A stretch of DNA of 64,000 nt from Globisporangium splendens (GCA_006386115.1 VFIW01000112.1:62001-126000); one strand, 5' to 3'. Positions 10,770 to 23,354 are shown, numbered from the stretch's first letter. Numbers and translations: made by a program. The notes: generated by a model from the letters alone, not told the origin.

Positions 10770-12983
10770 TCACGAGAGAACTCTGGTGTTCAAGTTGATC
10801 AAATTGATCCACGTGAAGGTGTTGGGGTACACCAAGTGAGCCGTTTTCTCGACCGCGCTGCCGTTCACTTCGTACATGTACAGATTCTTATACCGCACGC
10901 GCACAATCTTCATCACGAGGATGGCCCAGAAACCGCTCGCTTGGATCAAGTATTTCTTGTTGGCGATGATAAACCCATTGCTGTACACTCCGTCGGCCGA
11001 CGCGAACTTCATGCCCTTGATGAACAGGCAGTTGTCGTACTCGGTGAGCAATCCGAACCGATTCGCGAGTTTGGCTCCCGTGGCGATCTCGAAGAGCGTG
11101 AGTACGCTCTTCCCTGCAACATCGTTGCAGTTTGCCGTGTCGGTGTTCCCTGATTTGCCCATCTTGCTCGCTGTCTGGCCAGACGCGCGCTCGACGCGTA
11201 GAGGATCAGGACAGTAGTGCCGGTAGACCTTTCTCACGACGATGAAGAGGAAAATGAAGACCAAGGTTCCAAAGATCAGTGCGAGCACCGTGGAGATGAT
11301 ATTCACAGGCACACGCTTGAGTTCATGGAGTGCCCAGAGCCGCATCGGCGAGATCTTCGTTTGCCCTTCGGCACGAGCTGGACTCCCCAATTTACAGAAC
11401 TCAACGGCAAAAGTGCTCATGGCTTCGACCGCTGATGGAAACCACCGGATCAGTTTGATGCGGTTCGCAAAGCTGATCCAAAAGCAGATCATCACAAGAC
11501 ACGGATCGATGCGTTCGCAGAAGAGCATGCCAAGCACACCGCAGATGCTCAAGTACATGGTCAGCAGGTCGGCGAACATGATCGACTCGAAGATTGTCAT
11601 GGTGGTCTGCGGATTCACTTGATTGGCGTCGTAGATGCAGAACTCGCACAGAGCCCAGAAGCCGTTGAAGTACCACGAGATCAGGACCAGCCAGAAGCGC
11701 AGGAAGACTTGATTCGTGACCGCGACAAACGAATCGCCGATCCAGAGCTTCCCGACCAGGAAGTTGCGGTACGAGATGATCACAAGGACCACGAGACTCG
11801 CGAGCAGGTTGCATCCAAACACGACTTGCAGCAAGTGAGTCCACGCCCAGGCATCGTATATGGTTGTCCTGGAGCGCCAGTCGGGTCCGACGATCGCACT
11901 GATCGGGTCCGTTGACGAGATGGTACAGTGTTCCGTGAACATGTTGAGTTGTTCCGACTCGGATTTGATGTAAAAGCCTGAGCGCGTGCTCACGCGTACG
12001 ACTTTAATGAGCTCCGTCGGGTCCTGACCTGGCACATTTCGTAAAATCCACGACCCATGCTCCGTCCATCCAACAAGGTCATAAACGCGAAAGTTGAACG
12101 ATTCGAAGGGATACCAAATCGAAGTGATGAAGTACGAATCGACATGGTGTACCTGCAGATCGTTGATAAACGTGAGCGTGGCGGCACCTGCAGGTCCTTC
12201 TTCCTTCTGAGCAGAGATCTTGTAGATCTGGTTGACCATCGTCACGGAGACAATGTACAAGTCGTCGACGTCGTGTTTCCTGCGCACGAGGAAATTGAAG
12301 TTTGCCATTGTCTCGTCACCGCTTTGCATCGAGAACGACGTGCAGTCGACCAAGGGGACAATGAGCTCCGTCGTGGACGCGGCCAGGAATGTGAGGTTGT
12401 ACGCCGTGTCACGAGCAATTGCCGCATGCAGGGACTGCAAGTACGGCGTCGAGTACAGTGTGTGCACTGTGGGTGACATCTCGGAGCATCGGTCAAAGCT
12501 CATGCTGGTCGAGGTATAGTAGATCGTAGCATCACGCGGCGTCGTATCGTTCTGGAGTGCTTGTGTGACAAATGGACTCCTGCGCAGCGTCGTGTCGCCA
12601 ATGAATTGCCGGAGCGCCTCCGAAGGGTACGAGCCCGTGTCGATCATCTCGCTGTTCTCTTCTCGCAGGAGCTTGATCGAGTCAGCAGCTGCGGAGAATG
12701 AGACCGCGATGTACCCGATCGCAGCACACAAGATCACGAAGCGATGCACAAGTCGCGCGATCTAGCTCAACTTGGGCTGCCGCCGCTTCGTGGATGGAGT
12801 CTGGGCTGGTGGCGTCTTGTTCCGATACGACTTGGTTTGCACCGCTGGATCCGGCACGACATACGCTCGCCTAGGATCTCGAAGCACGTTAGCGATCATG
12901 TTGGGCAAGCGCGCTTTGGATGCTGCCATGCTGAGCAGTGCGCAAATCTGATGGCAGGTGGCTCTATTTGGACTGAGCTCCAT
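10770..12983 (-). pseudogene. multipass membrane protein with an in-frame TAG in the N-terminal region
   Basis: The ATG at 12983 opens 73 codons that end at TAG (12762-12764). The same frame then stays open to 10770. No ATG lies between the stop and the first membrane span, which follows at once (VHRFVILCAAIGYIAV). The broken sister gene at 1773-3347 has TLSQYAHIV where this gene has KLS-stop-IARLV, so the TAG most likely replaces a Gln CAG. The downstream part has a large ectodomain, spans such as LLQVVFGCNLLASLVVLVII, FWLVLISWYFNGFWALCEF and IISTVLALIFGTLVFIFLF, and a cytosolic tail. Without the nonsense codon the protein would be about 737 residues. Initiation at a downstream ATG would lose the first span. 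I call it a recent pseudogene; a base-call error is possible. Confidence 0.7.
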
Positions 12984-14081
12984 ATGAAGAGACTGTCAGG
13001 TGTGGAGGAGATTCGATGAGAAGATGACAATTAATAGGTAGGTTTCAATTCTTGTGTCTATTTGCGTGAGCTATTTTCACTGTTACGAGAGAAGAAACAC
13101 GGGTTTGACGAGCGAGAAGTCGTTGCATTGGTTCAGGTCTCGAGCACGATCCACAAAGCCATGCGCTCCACATCAGCCACCAGCAACCACACTGGACGTT
13201 GTGAGTCCAGCGGCATTGGTCGTGGATGAACCGCTTCCACTATACGCGCAGCTCTGCTCGTAGCCTTTTCACTTCAAACTGTCATGTCGGGATGCGCGTA
13301 CACAGCTTCTTCTGGAATGCACATGGTAGGGAGCGTTGCTAGCTTCTTGTGCTGTTTGAAAAGCCGCGAGAATTCCTGCGAGGCGCGTTGTCGTGATCGT
13401 CTCGCGCCATTGTGGAAGAAAGTGGAAGAAGAGCCACTTGTGCCACCACTTGCGCATGTGGCTGCGGTCGTGCGTGGTCGCACGCACAGTTTGACTGCTT
13501 GCTGGTGCGTTGGATCACTGCTTGATACTTGTAGATGGTTGGGTGCTGGAGTCCTGACGTCTCGACTGAACACAGCCGTTTGTGCGTGTTGCAGTGGTTT
13601 GCGAAGAGAAAGCAAGTGGGTGCTCTGGGCACCTCTGTTTCCACAAGGGATCGTCAATAGATAAATAAAGGATATTCGATCTTGGTATCTGACAGTATGA
13701 GTGTCATTTGATGAAATGTATCAAATTACACAAACTATAGAAAATAGTAATATTACTCTGCAAAGGACAGATTGGCAAGATCTGAAATGAAAGGCAAGAC
13801 TTCGGCTGCACCCAATCAAACCTTTGGCAATTTGGTACACTCATTCCATCAGCTGTTTTTTGGCGGTTTGGCTGCATTGGTACTCTATCTTCTGCTCTTA
13901 ACTTGCTGAACAACATCCTGAATGTCCAGATTGAGGTGGTCCTGTATGGGCAAACTTTGTGAACTGCATTGTGTTTTGCTTTGGTGGTTATTTACGACTG
14001 TTTCCGAGTCTTATAATGGCCTCCAGATGCTGCGGATTGGACGTCCACAACCAAAGTGTGCTTTTATTATGTCGATGGATG
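12984..14081. other. intergenic, no convincing gene
   Basis: About 1.1 kb between the membrane-protein copy and the LINE. Overlapping frames of 60-127 codons occur on both strands at 13274-13664, but none has a clear start, hydrophobic pattern or recognisable motif, so I leave them out. Confidence 0.45.
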
Positions 14082-14113
14082 AAAGAGAGAGAGAGAAGGC
14101 AATTCTATTTAAC

Positions 14114-17100
14114 TTATGATCTACAACAAGTTGAAGAATCCCTGAGTCTCATTAACAATTCGGAGAGTGAGGTGTTTCTTAGTTTCGACGGTGTGGCACC
14201 GATATCATTGTCGAGTAGAGCTGCGACTTGGGACATAAGAACTTGATCGTTTCCCCTCGATTCGTCGGTGAGTATCTTCGCATTCTTGGAGTTCATTGCC
14301 ATGTTGGCGAGAAGATCGGCCATTTTGTTTTGTTCTCGTTTTGTGTGATTCCAGGAGATCCACGCAAAGTTGGCGATGATTTGATTTACCCGAACTGCTA
14401 GTGGCTGCAACTTGGTCTGGCGTATTGAGTCGAACTCGTTCTGGGCTGCGATAATCATTTGGCTGTCTCCGAAGACTTCCAACTTACTTCATAGTGCTGA
14501 AGGTAGTGTGCACTGTATGCCAAACCATCTTTCAGCGCGCTGTATTCGCACCAATTGTTCGTGACTTCTGGTCCCATGTACGCATAGCCGCATGCTTTGA
14601 GTTCCCATCGATTGCTTCGTTCATTCAGGAAGATGAGTGCCCATCCGCTGCCTCCTGGACCTGGGTTGCCGTGTGCACCTCCATCGAAATATAGACACAC
14701 CGTCGCCCATTCTTCCAGTTAGCGCGACAAATCTTGTCTCTCCAGTACGCTGAGCAGTTGGCTCAGGCAAGTTGCATTGATCTTTTCTCCTTTGAGCGTT
14801 CTCATCCGATGAGTCACAGCCCGCACTTGCATCACACACGCTGTCCACACTCGCTGGGTACTTTCTTCGATAGTGAGATGTTGCCGTTCATGCACTATTT
14901 CCATTCTCGTTCTCCATAGCAAAACTGGGATGCTTGATGTGACGATAAACCACAGTTTCTGTAGAGCTGTTGAGTGTTCCGGAGTAATGAACCCGAAGTG
15001 CTTTACCAATTCCTGGAGCAGAGATCGTTGACCTGGCGGGGCTGTGCGACTAGCAATATGAGGCAGGAAGAGGTTGAGTGCTTGCTCTGTCAATGTTCGA
15101 CCCATCCATCGTTCGAGAAAGGCCGTCCACGCGGCTTGTGCTCGCTTGCAACTCCAGACTATGTGTGAAATAGTTTCTTTTGTCTCCCCACATCCGGCAT
15201 TGCTTGGGCATGCCGAAGACTCGATCCTTCCCGGATGGAATAGGTTGAGCTGCATCGTAGAGATCCGGTATGTCGTCCACATCTGATACGGCGTAAGGCA
15301 TCCTCGTTGTTTCCATAGATGTGCTGGTAGTCGATACTGCACATGGCTGTACCACTGGTCAGTTTTCGCGACTTCGTTGAGCTTGTCTATGAGTCCTCCG
15401 AGACCTTGATACAACTTGTTGTGCAGTCTCCGTGTTCGTGCTCAGTCAATTGTCTTCTGGATGCTGTTTGGGGGAGTACGCTCATGCACCAGCCACGGAC
15501 AGTGCGTTGTGAGTGGGTGCGGTTTGAATGTCCACCCTACAGTTTTTACTTCTTCTTCGATCATTGCCACGTCTTGTTGACAGATAGCACCCCCAGCCCA
15601 GTCGGTCACTGTCCAGAGAACTCCGTTTGCTTGCCGTTGCATCTGGATGTAGTCCGTGTGGCTCCCCTCCGATACTGGCACCGCGGTGATGGTTCCCATG
15701 CCATTGCTGATCCACTTGTACTCTCGTTTTGTGTGTTTCCTGCTCCACGGCTCCTGGTGACTGTTCAACTGGTTGCCTGTATCGATTTCTATCTCCGGTG
15801 AGCATAGAATGATGCTGGTTACGAGTTTTCGCAAGGTGGTCATTCGTTTGAACGTGAGAGTCGCCGTCATGGTTGGTATCCCCACGGAGAACACTCGCTC
15901 TCCCTCCCGTCTCACGTTGAAGCTGGCCAAATTGCATTCCTTCAGGAAAGGAACCGTTTTGACTGTGTACTGCTCGCCTTGACTGTCGATTATCCAGGGG
16001 TTGTCGTTCCACTGAAAGGATGGCCAGAAGGCTCGAGTCTCTTCCGATAGTTGATGAATCGTCTGCTCAGGTTTTCTCCCAAATACACACTTACACGTCC
16101 GTCTGATCTCCCTCAAGGTCCAGGGTCGGTAGCAAGGATTCCATTTGCTGCTTCAGATCGTCTTTCCACGCGGGATTGCGTCTCTCTGCCGCCACCAAGT
16201 CTTCACAGAGATACTCCCACCCGAGTCTGTGGATATTGTTCGTCTGGTACAGCCTTGTCTGTGCGTGCTGGCTTCGCTCCTTTGGTGAAATCGCGCAACA
16301 TCCCCGGTTTTGACTTTTGTCCCGATGCACCTGTTCATGCCAAGCTTCTGTATACTTGTCTCGCGCTCGCTGTAGCCACCGAGTTGTCCGCCGCATCTCT
16401 TGTCGCTTTATTGCAAGACGTATTGAATAGAGACCTATGCCTCCTTCCTTGACTGGCAGATAGAGCAGGGAAGGACTCACCTTGTGCCTCGTGCCGTCTG
16501 TGCCGAGTGTCGATTTCAACAAAAATTGCTTTTGTAGATTCACTGGCTGATCCACGACCTTCGCCGAGGGCTTGATGTAGCCGGCAGTGAACAGAATCGA
16601 CAGCAGCAAGACCGAATTCAGTAGAAGCACTCTCCCCACCACACTGTTGGAGACTTTGGCCGCGATGATCAATCTGGTTCGGAGCTTTTGCAGGCGGTCC
16701 TCTCAATTAGCTTGTATGATGTTCCCGGTACCTATTTGGATGCCAAGGTACCTCACCGTCTCTCCATGCTTCAGAATTGGAATGCCGCATCTTTGTTCCT
16801 GGACTACTGCTGTGTTGAGACAGATGTAACTGCTTTTCGTTGGTTGCACGTGCAGACCTGATTGCTGGCCGAACTCGGACAGCAGCTGCATCAGTCGAGG
16901 CAGCTGTTTCCCTTGTTTCAAAAAGACGGCGGAGTCGTCGACGAAGGTCGAAATGAGATGGGGTTCTGCTCCGGATCTGGTCACACGAATTCCTTCCAGA
17001 TGGGGGTCTTGTTGTACTGCTAGTGCGAGAATCTCCGCGGCGACAATAAACAGCAGAGGGGCCAGGGGGCAACCTTGACGAATTCCCGACTTGACCTCCC

Positions 17101-19079
17101 ATTCTCTCGACACTTCACCGTTCACCAGGTACTGCGCCGTAGTGTCCGAGTGCATTCGACGTACTAAATCCACAAATTGTCGCCCAAAGCCGAACTTGCT
17201 CAGCACAAGATACAGAAAATCTCTGTCCAACGTGTCGTAAGCCTTCATGAAGTCAAGCATCGCAATTCCCGGAGCGTCATCCAACCCTTCACCGTTGTTG
17301 TGGTACGCTTTGTCCAATGCAGCTTGCATGATGAGGATCGCGCTCTCCATCAGTCAGTCGCGTACAAAGCCTTGCTGTTCTTCCCCGATGATCCACAGAA
17401 GGATGTCTTGCAGGCTTGTTCCTAGGACTTTTGCAAACAAAATGTTGGTGGTCGTAAGCAGAGTGATTGGTCTGTAATCGAGGGATTTGGCGAATCTCCT
17501 TTCTTGCGCAACGGTATCACGATTCCTTGACCGAATGATCGTGGCATGGTTGCCCCGCGTTGGATGTTGTTGAATTCCCTCACCAAAACTTCAACCATCA
17601 CGTCCTCGCAATCCTTGTAGAAGTCATTGTTCAGACTATCCACGCCACCTGCCTTATGCCGATGTAAACCCGCGATCGCCTCTCGTACTTCCTTTTCAGT
17701 GATGGGTGCCATCAAATCTTGGTTTTGCTCTTCCGTGACTTTTCGAGTTTCCGGAATGTACACCAGTGCATCAAATCGCTGTTCAGCCTTCTGCGGAGGG
17801 ACCGCAGCATGGCTCTGGCCAGTGATTTGGTGCCATTCTGCCCCCATGATGTCCGCTAGACTCGCGTTTGGTGAGTGGTACCTTCCGGGAGTCGGTTCCA
17901 ATCGCGAAATTGTTTGATCCCGCTGCCAGTTGGCGATCCTCCGAAAGAAGTGACGAACATCCCCCTGCGTTGCTTGCATATACTTGCCGAATTTGAACTC
18001 TGCTGCCTCTCTTGCCGCGTTTGCTTGTTCTTCGATCAGCTGACGCCTTGTGCGGTTTGCTGGTCGGTGCTGCTGATCCTCCAACTTTTGCCGATATCTT
18101 CGTACTTGCCGCTTCTCTGCTCGATTTACTCTCAGTATTGCTTGGATGAGACGCTGCTCCAGGTGGCTCCAAACGATTGACCCTTCACTCTGCATCAGCT
18201 CCAGCTCGTGAGCGATTGCCTTTTGCACCCCAGTCCGCACCAAGTCAGGACGCGAGGTTCGCATCGGGTACCTGCACTTGTTCACTCTCTTTGGTCTCTG
18301 CGGTTGACTCGTCCATTTCATATGCAGCACCACTGCTTGGTGATCCGAGTAGCGCTTGGGTAGCTCTATGGCCTCCCATTGCACGGTGCTGCCCAGGCTT
18401 CCTGCGATATAGAATCGGTCGAGTCGACTGGCTGAGTTTTTTCTCCAGTATGTGAAATGCTCCGTCGGTTCCCTCTGAACTGGCCACTCCGGATCCTCCA
18501 CTAGCTCCCGTGCGTCGTAAATGCTCCACTCCGTCACTAGTCGTCTCAGTTCTGCACTTTCGCACTGCACAGGTAGCCGAACTCCTCTTTGGTACCGGTC
18601 CCGTTGCTTGTCGAGCACACAATTGAAGTCACCTCCGAGCACTGCTGCTTCTTGATGAGTCCCGAACTCCTCGTTTAGGCGTCAGAAGAAGTGTTCTCGC
18701 TCTGATTTCTTGTTGGGTGCGTACACATTAATCCACACCACTCCCTTGGACTTGATAGCGACTGTGCGATTCGTCCACTTGGATTCCTCGATCAGTTGTG
18801 TTTCGCTAATCGTTTTCGGATTTGTGAGTATTGCAACTCCGCCGGTCGCGTCTGGATGGATGGACCAAAAGGACGTTGGTTCGTCTAGGTTTGCAACCCC
18901 CATATTCGGTTCCAGTAATGTCGGAGTCTGCTTTCTTCTTTGGCTGTGGTGATCCTCGTCTCCTGTAAATAAATGATATCATACTTTTCCGCGGTTAGTG
19001 CCCCCTTGAGATCCTCTAACCATTTTGTTCGTTCTTTCTTTTTGAATCCGCACACGTTCTGAGTTAATACCCTTAGCGT
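14114..19079 (-). pseudogene. LINE ORF2: endonuclease, reverse transcriptase, zinc finger, RNase H
   Basis: EN motifs in order: LTQN, LQETR, NVYAPN, GGDFNCVL and YSDHQAV, an APE-type endonuclease that nicks the target. RT motifs: KKGD, LDYRPITLL, DFMKAYDTLD, GIRQGCPL and FVDDSAVF, where FVDD replaces the common YADD. A CCHC-like finger (CPSNAGCGETKETISHIVWSC) precedes the RNase H, which has YFDGGAHGNPGPGGSG, an acidic WCEYSALKDGL, FGDSQMII and KMADLLANMA. The GNPGPGG form resembles the archaeal-type RNase H known from plant L1 elements. Lesions: frameshifts near 18895 (G run), 17479 (C run), 16100 and 14480; stops at 18682, 17354, 16703, 15442 and 14719. Copy 2 reads CGA and CAA at the last two sites. 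The first in-frame start is unclear. Confidence 0.85.
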
Positions 19080-19202
19080 GTTAGGACATGGTCTTTTTTC
19101 CTTTTTTGGTTTTTGTAAAATGCATTCTTGAGGGCATGTAGTGCGGCGTGCATTTCTGTGCCTGGGCTACTGCCACCTTGGTTACCTGTTGGTGTCGCAC
19201 CT

Positions 19203-22200
19203 TTAGTACCTTGAAGGCTCGACCGAGTCCACTTCCATGGTGACTTGAGCCATGATCACCGAAAGAGCTGACCATTCGCTGAGCTCCTCTCCACTCTTGA
19301 AGGCTGCTTTGAGTTCTCTGGTTTGCTTCAACATCGCACAGATGTCTTCAATCGTCTCGTACAGGATGTCTGGGTCTTCGGCGTCACTGGACCTGAACGT
19401 CTGCAGCTCCTCCTCATACACCACTGTGCAGATGATGTAGCGGCTGAGCTTCTCTAGCTGGGTCGGGTGACAAAGTCGCAGAACATCGAGCCCACCGTAC
19501 TTCATTTTTCCAAGCGTCAACCAGTGTTCCTTGGAGTTGAGCAGTGCGGCCCGTTGTTGCTTCGTGGTTGCCGTTGCAATCCTGTCAAACCAACCTGTGA
19601 TCCATACCCTGGTTTCTGCTTGATCGGTGCGGTGTACAAGACGTTTGAGGTCTTTCTCAATCACCTATTCGCGCAGAACTTGCGTCAAGTCCACTAGCGT
19701 TGGCCCGCTGAGATGGTTCAGTACGTGATGCGGCCCTGGCGACGTCTTCAACATCGCTAGAATTCGCTCCCACTCATTGAGAGCTGCCTGCGTCCATACA
19801 TCACGATTGGACGAGAGCAGAGGAAAGGGGCATTTGGATTCTTGCTTCCATTGCTCCTGGAACCCTTCCCAATGCTCCTGCAGCGTGCGCTCGAGGTCTC
19901 TGCGTTTCTGCATGGAGTCTCCTTCGATCACCAAACGTCTCGAGAGCGTTTTGGTTTTCTTGAGGGGGACATTGGGGCTGTTCAGGTTTATCGCGACGTC
20001 ACCATCTATTGCTGTGAGCATCAGGGTTTCGTCTCTCTCTCGCTTCCTGGGTTGTTGAGGTAACTCGATTGTGGGCGAGTGATATACCACAAGCTGATTC
20101 TCCTGCGATGCGAACGACCAGCCGTGTTGTCCGCTGAGCTGGTTTGGCTCGAACTTTTCTCGCTCGTCCAGCGATGGAGTCCACACTGACTCTCCCAAAC
20201 TGGAATTGTCGCTGTCCTCCATCGAATCGTCTGTTTCTCGTTCGGATTCGAATTGACCAGATCGGTCCGTCTTGAACTCCGCCTTGCTCCTCACGGATCC
20301 TTGGAGATGCTTCGCTAGTGATGAGCTCGTCATATTCGCCAGTGGCGTTGGGTCGTTAAAGGTTCTGAAGTGCAGACTGTTGTAGTGTTCGTTTGCGAAT
20401 TTCATTACAATTGGTAGCGGACTGCTCGTGGTCTCTGCTTCGTTTCTGTCTTGACGGAGCTCGTCTTCCCATTGCTTCCCTGTGCACGCATATTCTTTGG
20501 CTGACAAAAACTGGCCGCCTCCATGGACTCTGGATTGCGGCTTGTAAATTGCAAAGCCCTTGCGGTCTCCGTACGTTGTCTCGATCAGCACGAAGATTTT
20601 TCTCTGCAAAGCCTTGGCAGCCATCCGCAAGGACTCCGGTCCACCCCACAGGGATCCTGGCAGCGCGGAAGATCGGCTGGAGGAGCTACTTGCGATATCA
20701 CTGAAATAGTCGAGAACATCTGCTCTCCTTTCTTTTGGGCTCATTTTCCGATCCCCTCTCCCCAGTGCTTCGAGTATTCCCAAATGAGTTCCTTCAGGAA
20801 ATTCGAGATCGAAGTTGAGCCGTGCTGCCGCGTTCATGCTTTGCTTGATTCTGCTCGCCGTGGCCTCGATCAGCTTCTCATTCGCCTTGTTGTCATGCAC
20901 GATTTGGAGCATCGCTTCCGCCACTGCATAAAATTGGCAATTTCCGGTAGGTGGTGTTGTTGCTTCTGCAAGTCCGTTGGCGTCCATCACGTCTTGAATC
21001 GTGTACTCCCCATCCCAGTCCATGATGTCGTTACGATTCGGGTTGACCTCGGTTTGTCTTTCCACGTGCACCTTCATTAACTCGTCCATATCTCGTCGGA
21101 AGCGCATCAGCTCTTTTGCCCACCGGATGTCATCCTTGGAAATTTGTCTTGGTCCATTTTTCTGGCTTGCCTTTGACGCGGGTCCTTTTGTGTTCACTGC
21201 TCCATCGTTTGGTTTCGCCATCGCCTGTTCTTTGAGATTGCCGGTTAGTTGTCCTGAAATTCCTGTTTTCACTGTAAACGATGCATTTTTTGTTAGAGTT
21301 CGGTTGTGGGCTGGACGTGTTGGTCTCATCAGGCGTCACGGGATTCGTGTTCTCGCTCGGCTCGTTTTCCCCCTGGCGTGAGGATTCTCTTCTGCGTGTT
21401 GAAGTGGCTGTTTCTTTTTGTCAATGCCGTCTGAGACCGACTCCTTAATTTCCGCTGCACTGGTGAAAGTGGCTGGCTTTCTCGGGAGTTTGCTCACGAT
21501 CTCATCGTCTGCGTGAATACAGTTGTTAGTTTTTAGTTCCTGTTCCGTTGCCTTACATGCTCGCGCGAAATGTCCCGCTGCACCGCAGATTAAACAAGGA
21601 GCCATTCGGTACTTGGATGCGTGGTGAAGGATGATTGTTCGCCCTCGCCAAATAATTCGTCTGACATCGATAAGCGCTTTTGGACATGATTCCTCTTCAA
21701 AGAGCACCTCCCACAACTGCGATTGGTGGGATATTGGACCGTATTTATCGAGTGGGTAGGCGTAGAATCGCTTGCCTGTCGTCTGCTTCAAGTATTCTAA
21801 AAACAGGGACATATTCATTGAGCGAGCAGTGTTCAATAGTTGAATTTTGTACCTGGATCTTGATTCTGCATTCTGTAGCCCGTCCGCTCCCAATTGCCTG
21901 TTCCACACGCTGTCTGCCTCCGGTCGCTCTCCGGTTGTCTCCGTCGGATGCGCGGATATGAGATGCACCAATTGGCGTCGGAAGGGGATCGTCATTCTGT
22001 CCCATTTCGCAGCTGTGCTCCTGTCAAAGAAATAGAAGTGGAGTGAGTGAGTGCTGTCGTTATATTCCGCAGCTTTGAGGTCTCTCTGCATCGCCATTGT
22101 CTCTTCCATTTTGCCGTCATTGCGGAATCTCGCTGCTTGCAAGATGGCTTCCACGATTCGTCCGGTCGACTGATGATCTTTGTATACTTGCGTCGCATCC

Positions 22201-23165
22201 GATAATTTGCCGACCAGCTCTCCTTCCACCTGAGCCGCGATGGTGTTCTGGAAACGGAAGAGGGTGTCCCCATCACACACCCGTCGAAGGAATTGAGGCA
22301 AGTGTCGAATCAGGAGTTCGCCTTCCACGATCGCTAGCATGATATCCCATTCCATCGTTGTCGGCTGGCGCAGGGTCACTGAGTACTCGAACTTTTACTT
22401 GCAGTGTCGGATCATGTTGCGTTGTTCCTCCTCCGAGTATTTGTCCGATTTGAAGATGAAGGGCTGGGTGCCTTGCTCTTTGACTTTTGTTTGAGTGTTG
22501 GTGCTCGATTGCGGATCCCATGGCGAAGCCTTGGTTTCATCTGCGAGCCTGTTCTGGTCAATTCTCTTTTGGATAAGCGCTACCACTGTCCACGATGACC
22601 GGTGCATATCCTTGCATAAATCTTGGATCGTCCGCTTCCACTCCGAAAAGGATTTTCCCTTTTCAATTGCCAGTAGACGGAATAGGTCCACCAGCGCGTC
22701 CGCTTCTTCTCCGTTGAGTGTTGGGTTATTGTCGTTCGCCTTTTTTGGTTTCTCCAGAATCCGCATCCCGTTGTAAAGAGCTGTGAACATTAACCGCACT
22801 TCGTATCCAATCTCCACTCTGTTAACCGCGTTTGGTGACACACGCAACTTCGCGGCGAGGGCTTCGTATCTCTCTGCTGGTACCGTCTCTGTCGACGCTA
22901 CTTTTCGAGAGCCTTCCGCATGCGTTGGCGTCGTGCCTTCCTCAATGGCCCCAGACTTGTCTTGTCCTCCTGCATTTAATTGGTCCTTATCGTTCGTGCG
23001 CACAGGATCTGGGGCTCCCCCTTTCCCGTGCTGTGACGCTCGTACTGCCATCTCTGCATCGCCTTCCGCCCGCCCACTCCGCAGCGTGATGGCGGTCTTC
23101 GTGGAAACTCCGTCCGGAGCTTCCTTCCGCGCAGCCCCCTCCTTTGGTTGCTCCATATTCATCAT
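19203..23165 (-). pseudogene. LINE ORF1: gag-like protein with zinc knuckle and OTU protease domain
   Basis: One reading phase runs from the first ATG (23165) to 19203, about 1,320 codons, interrupted by three in-frame stops: TAA at 22395-22397, TGA at 21336-21338 and TAG at 19665-19667. All segments share one phase, so I read them as a single ancestral protein. The second segment holds CLICGAAGHFARAC, a C-X2-C-X4-H-X4-C knuckle that would bind nucleic acid. The third holds an OTU cysteine-protease signature: TGNCQFYA with the presumed catalytic Cys, WGGPESLRMAA in the middle, and EHYNSLHF about 184 residues after the Cys with the presumed His. An OTU domain could process the polyprotein or remove ubiquitin. 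The last 150 codons are unassigned. No second copy of ORF1 is present in this window for comparison. Confidence 0.8.
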
Positions 23166-23344
23166 GGGGGCCTCAGGAGAAAGCTGTCGCTTATCGCTCT
23201 TTATAGAGGCTTGTATACTCAGTTCAGTATACTCACCCCTTTCCGATGATCTTTGTAGTGGCCTGTCGATTGTCGTCGTGGTACTTATACTCTCGATACA
23301 AAGAGCTGGTACCAAGGCTGTCAGTCAAGTTGAAGTCTAGATTG

Positions 23345-23354
23345 AAGATCAGTA
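23345..23354. repeat. target-site duplication of the SINE (left)
   Basis: The 10-bp sequence AAGATCAGTA is repeated exactly at 23544-23553, bounding the SINE. Confidence 0.85.

Larger units (their letters stand above)
14082..23344 (-). mobile_element. near full-length decayed LINE (non-LTR retrotransposon), copy 1
   Basis: About 9.2 kb on the minus strand. Reading 5' to 3' it has a leader of about 180 nt, an ORF1 with a CCHC zinc knuckle and an OTU-type protease fold, and an ORF2 with AP-like endonuclease, reverse transcriptase, C-terminal zinc finger and RNase H. A 3' tail of about 120 nt ends in the phrase GTTAAATAGAATT and a (TC)n tract. The same 3' end occurs in copy 2 (52895-56010), in a short fragment (23824-23953) and in a SINE (23355-23543). 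The coding region carries at least eight in-frame stops and about four frameshifts, so this copy cannot be autonomous. The 5' boundary is inferred from the adjacent SINE target duplication, and no convincing target duplication for the whole element was found. Confidence 0.88.

Noticed and set aside
13274..13664. 127-codon frames on both strands as a gene
   Set aside because: All three minus frames and one plus frame are open here; no ATG-led frame has a motif or a preferred phase.
19203..23315. In-frame TAA/TAG/TGA as recoding or an alternative genetic code
   Set aside because: All three stops are hit in the same element, intact host genes in the window end normally with these codons, and copy 2 has sense codons at two comparable ORF2 sites. 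Decay is simpler.
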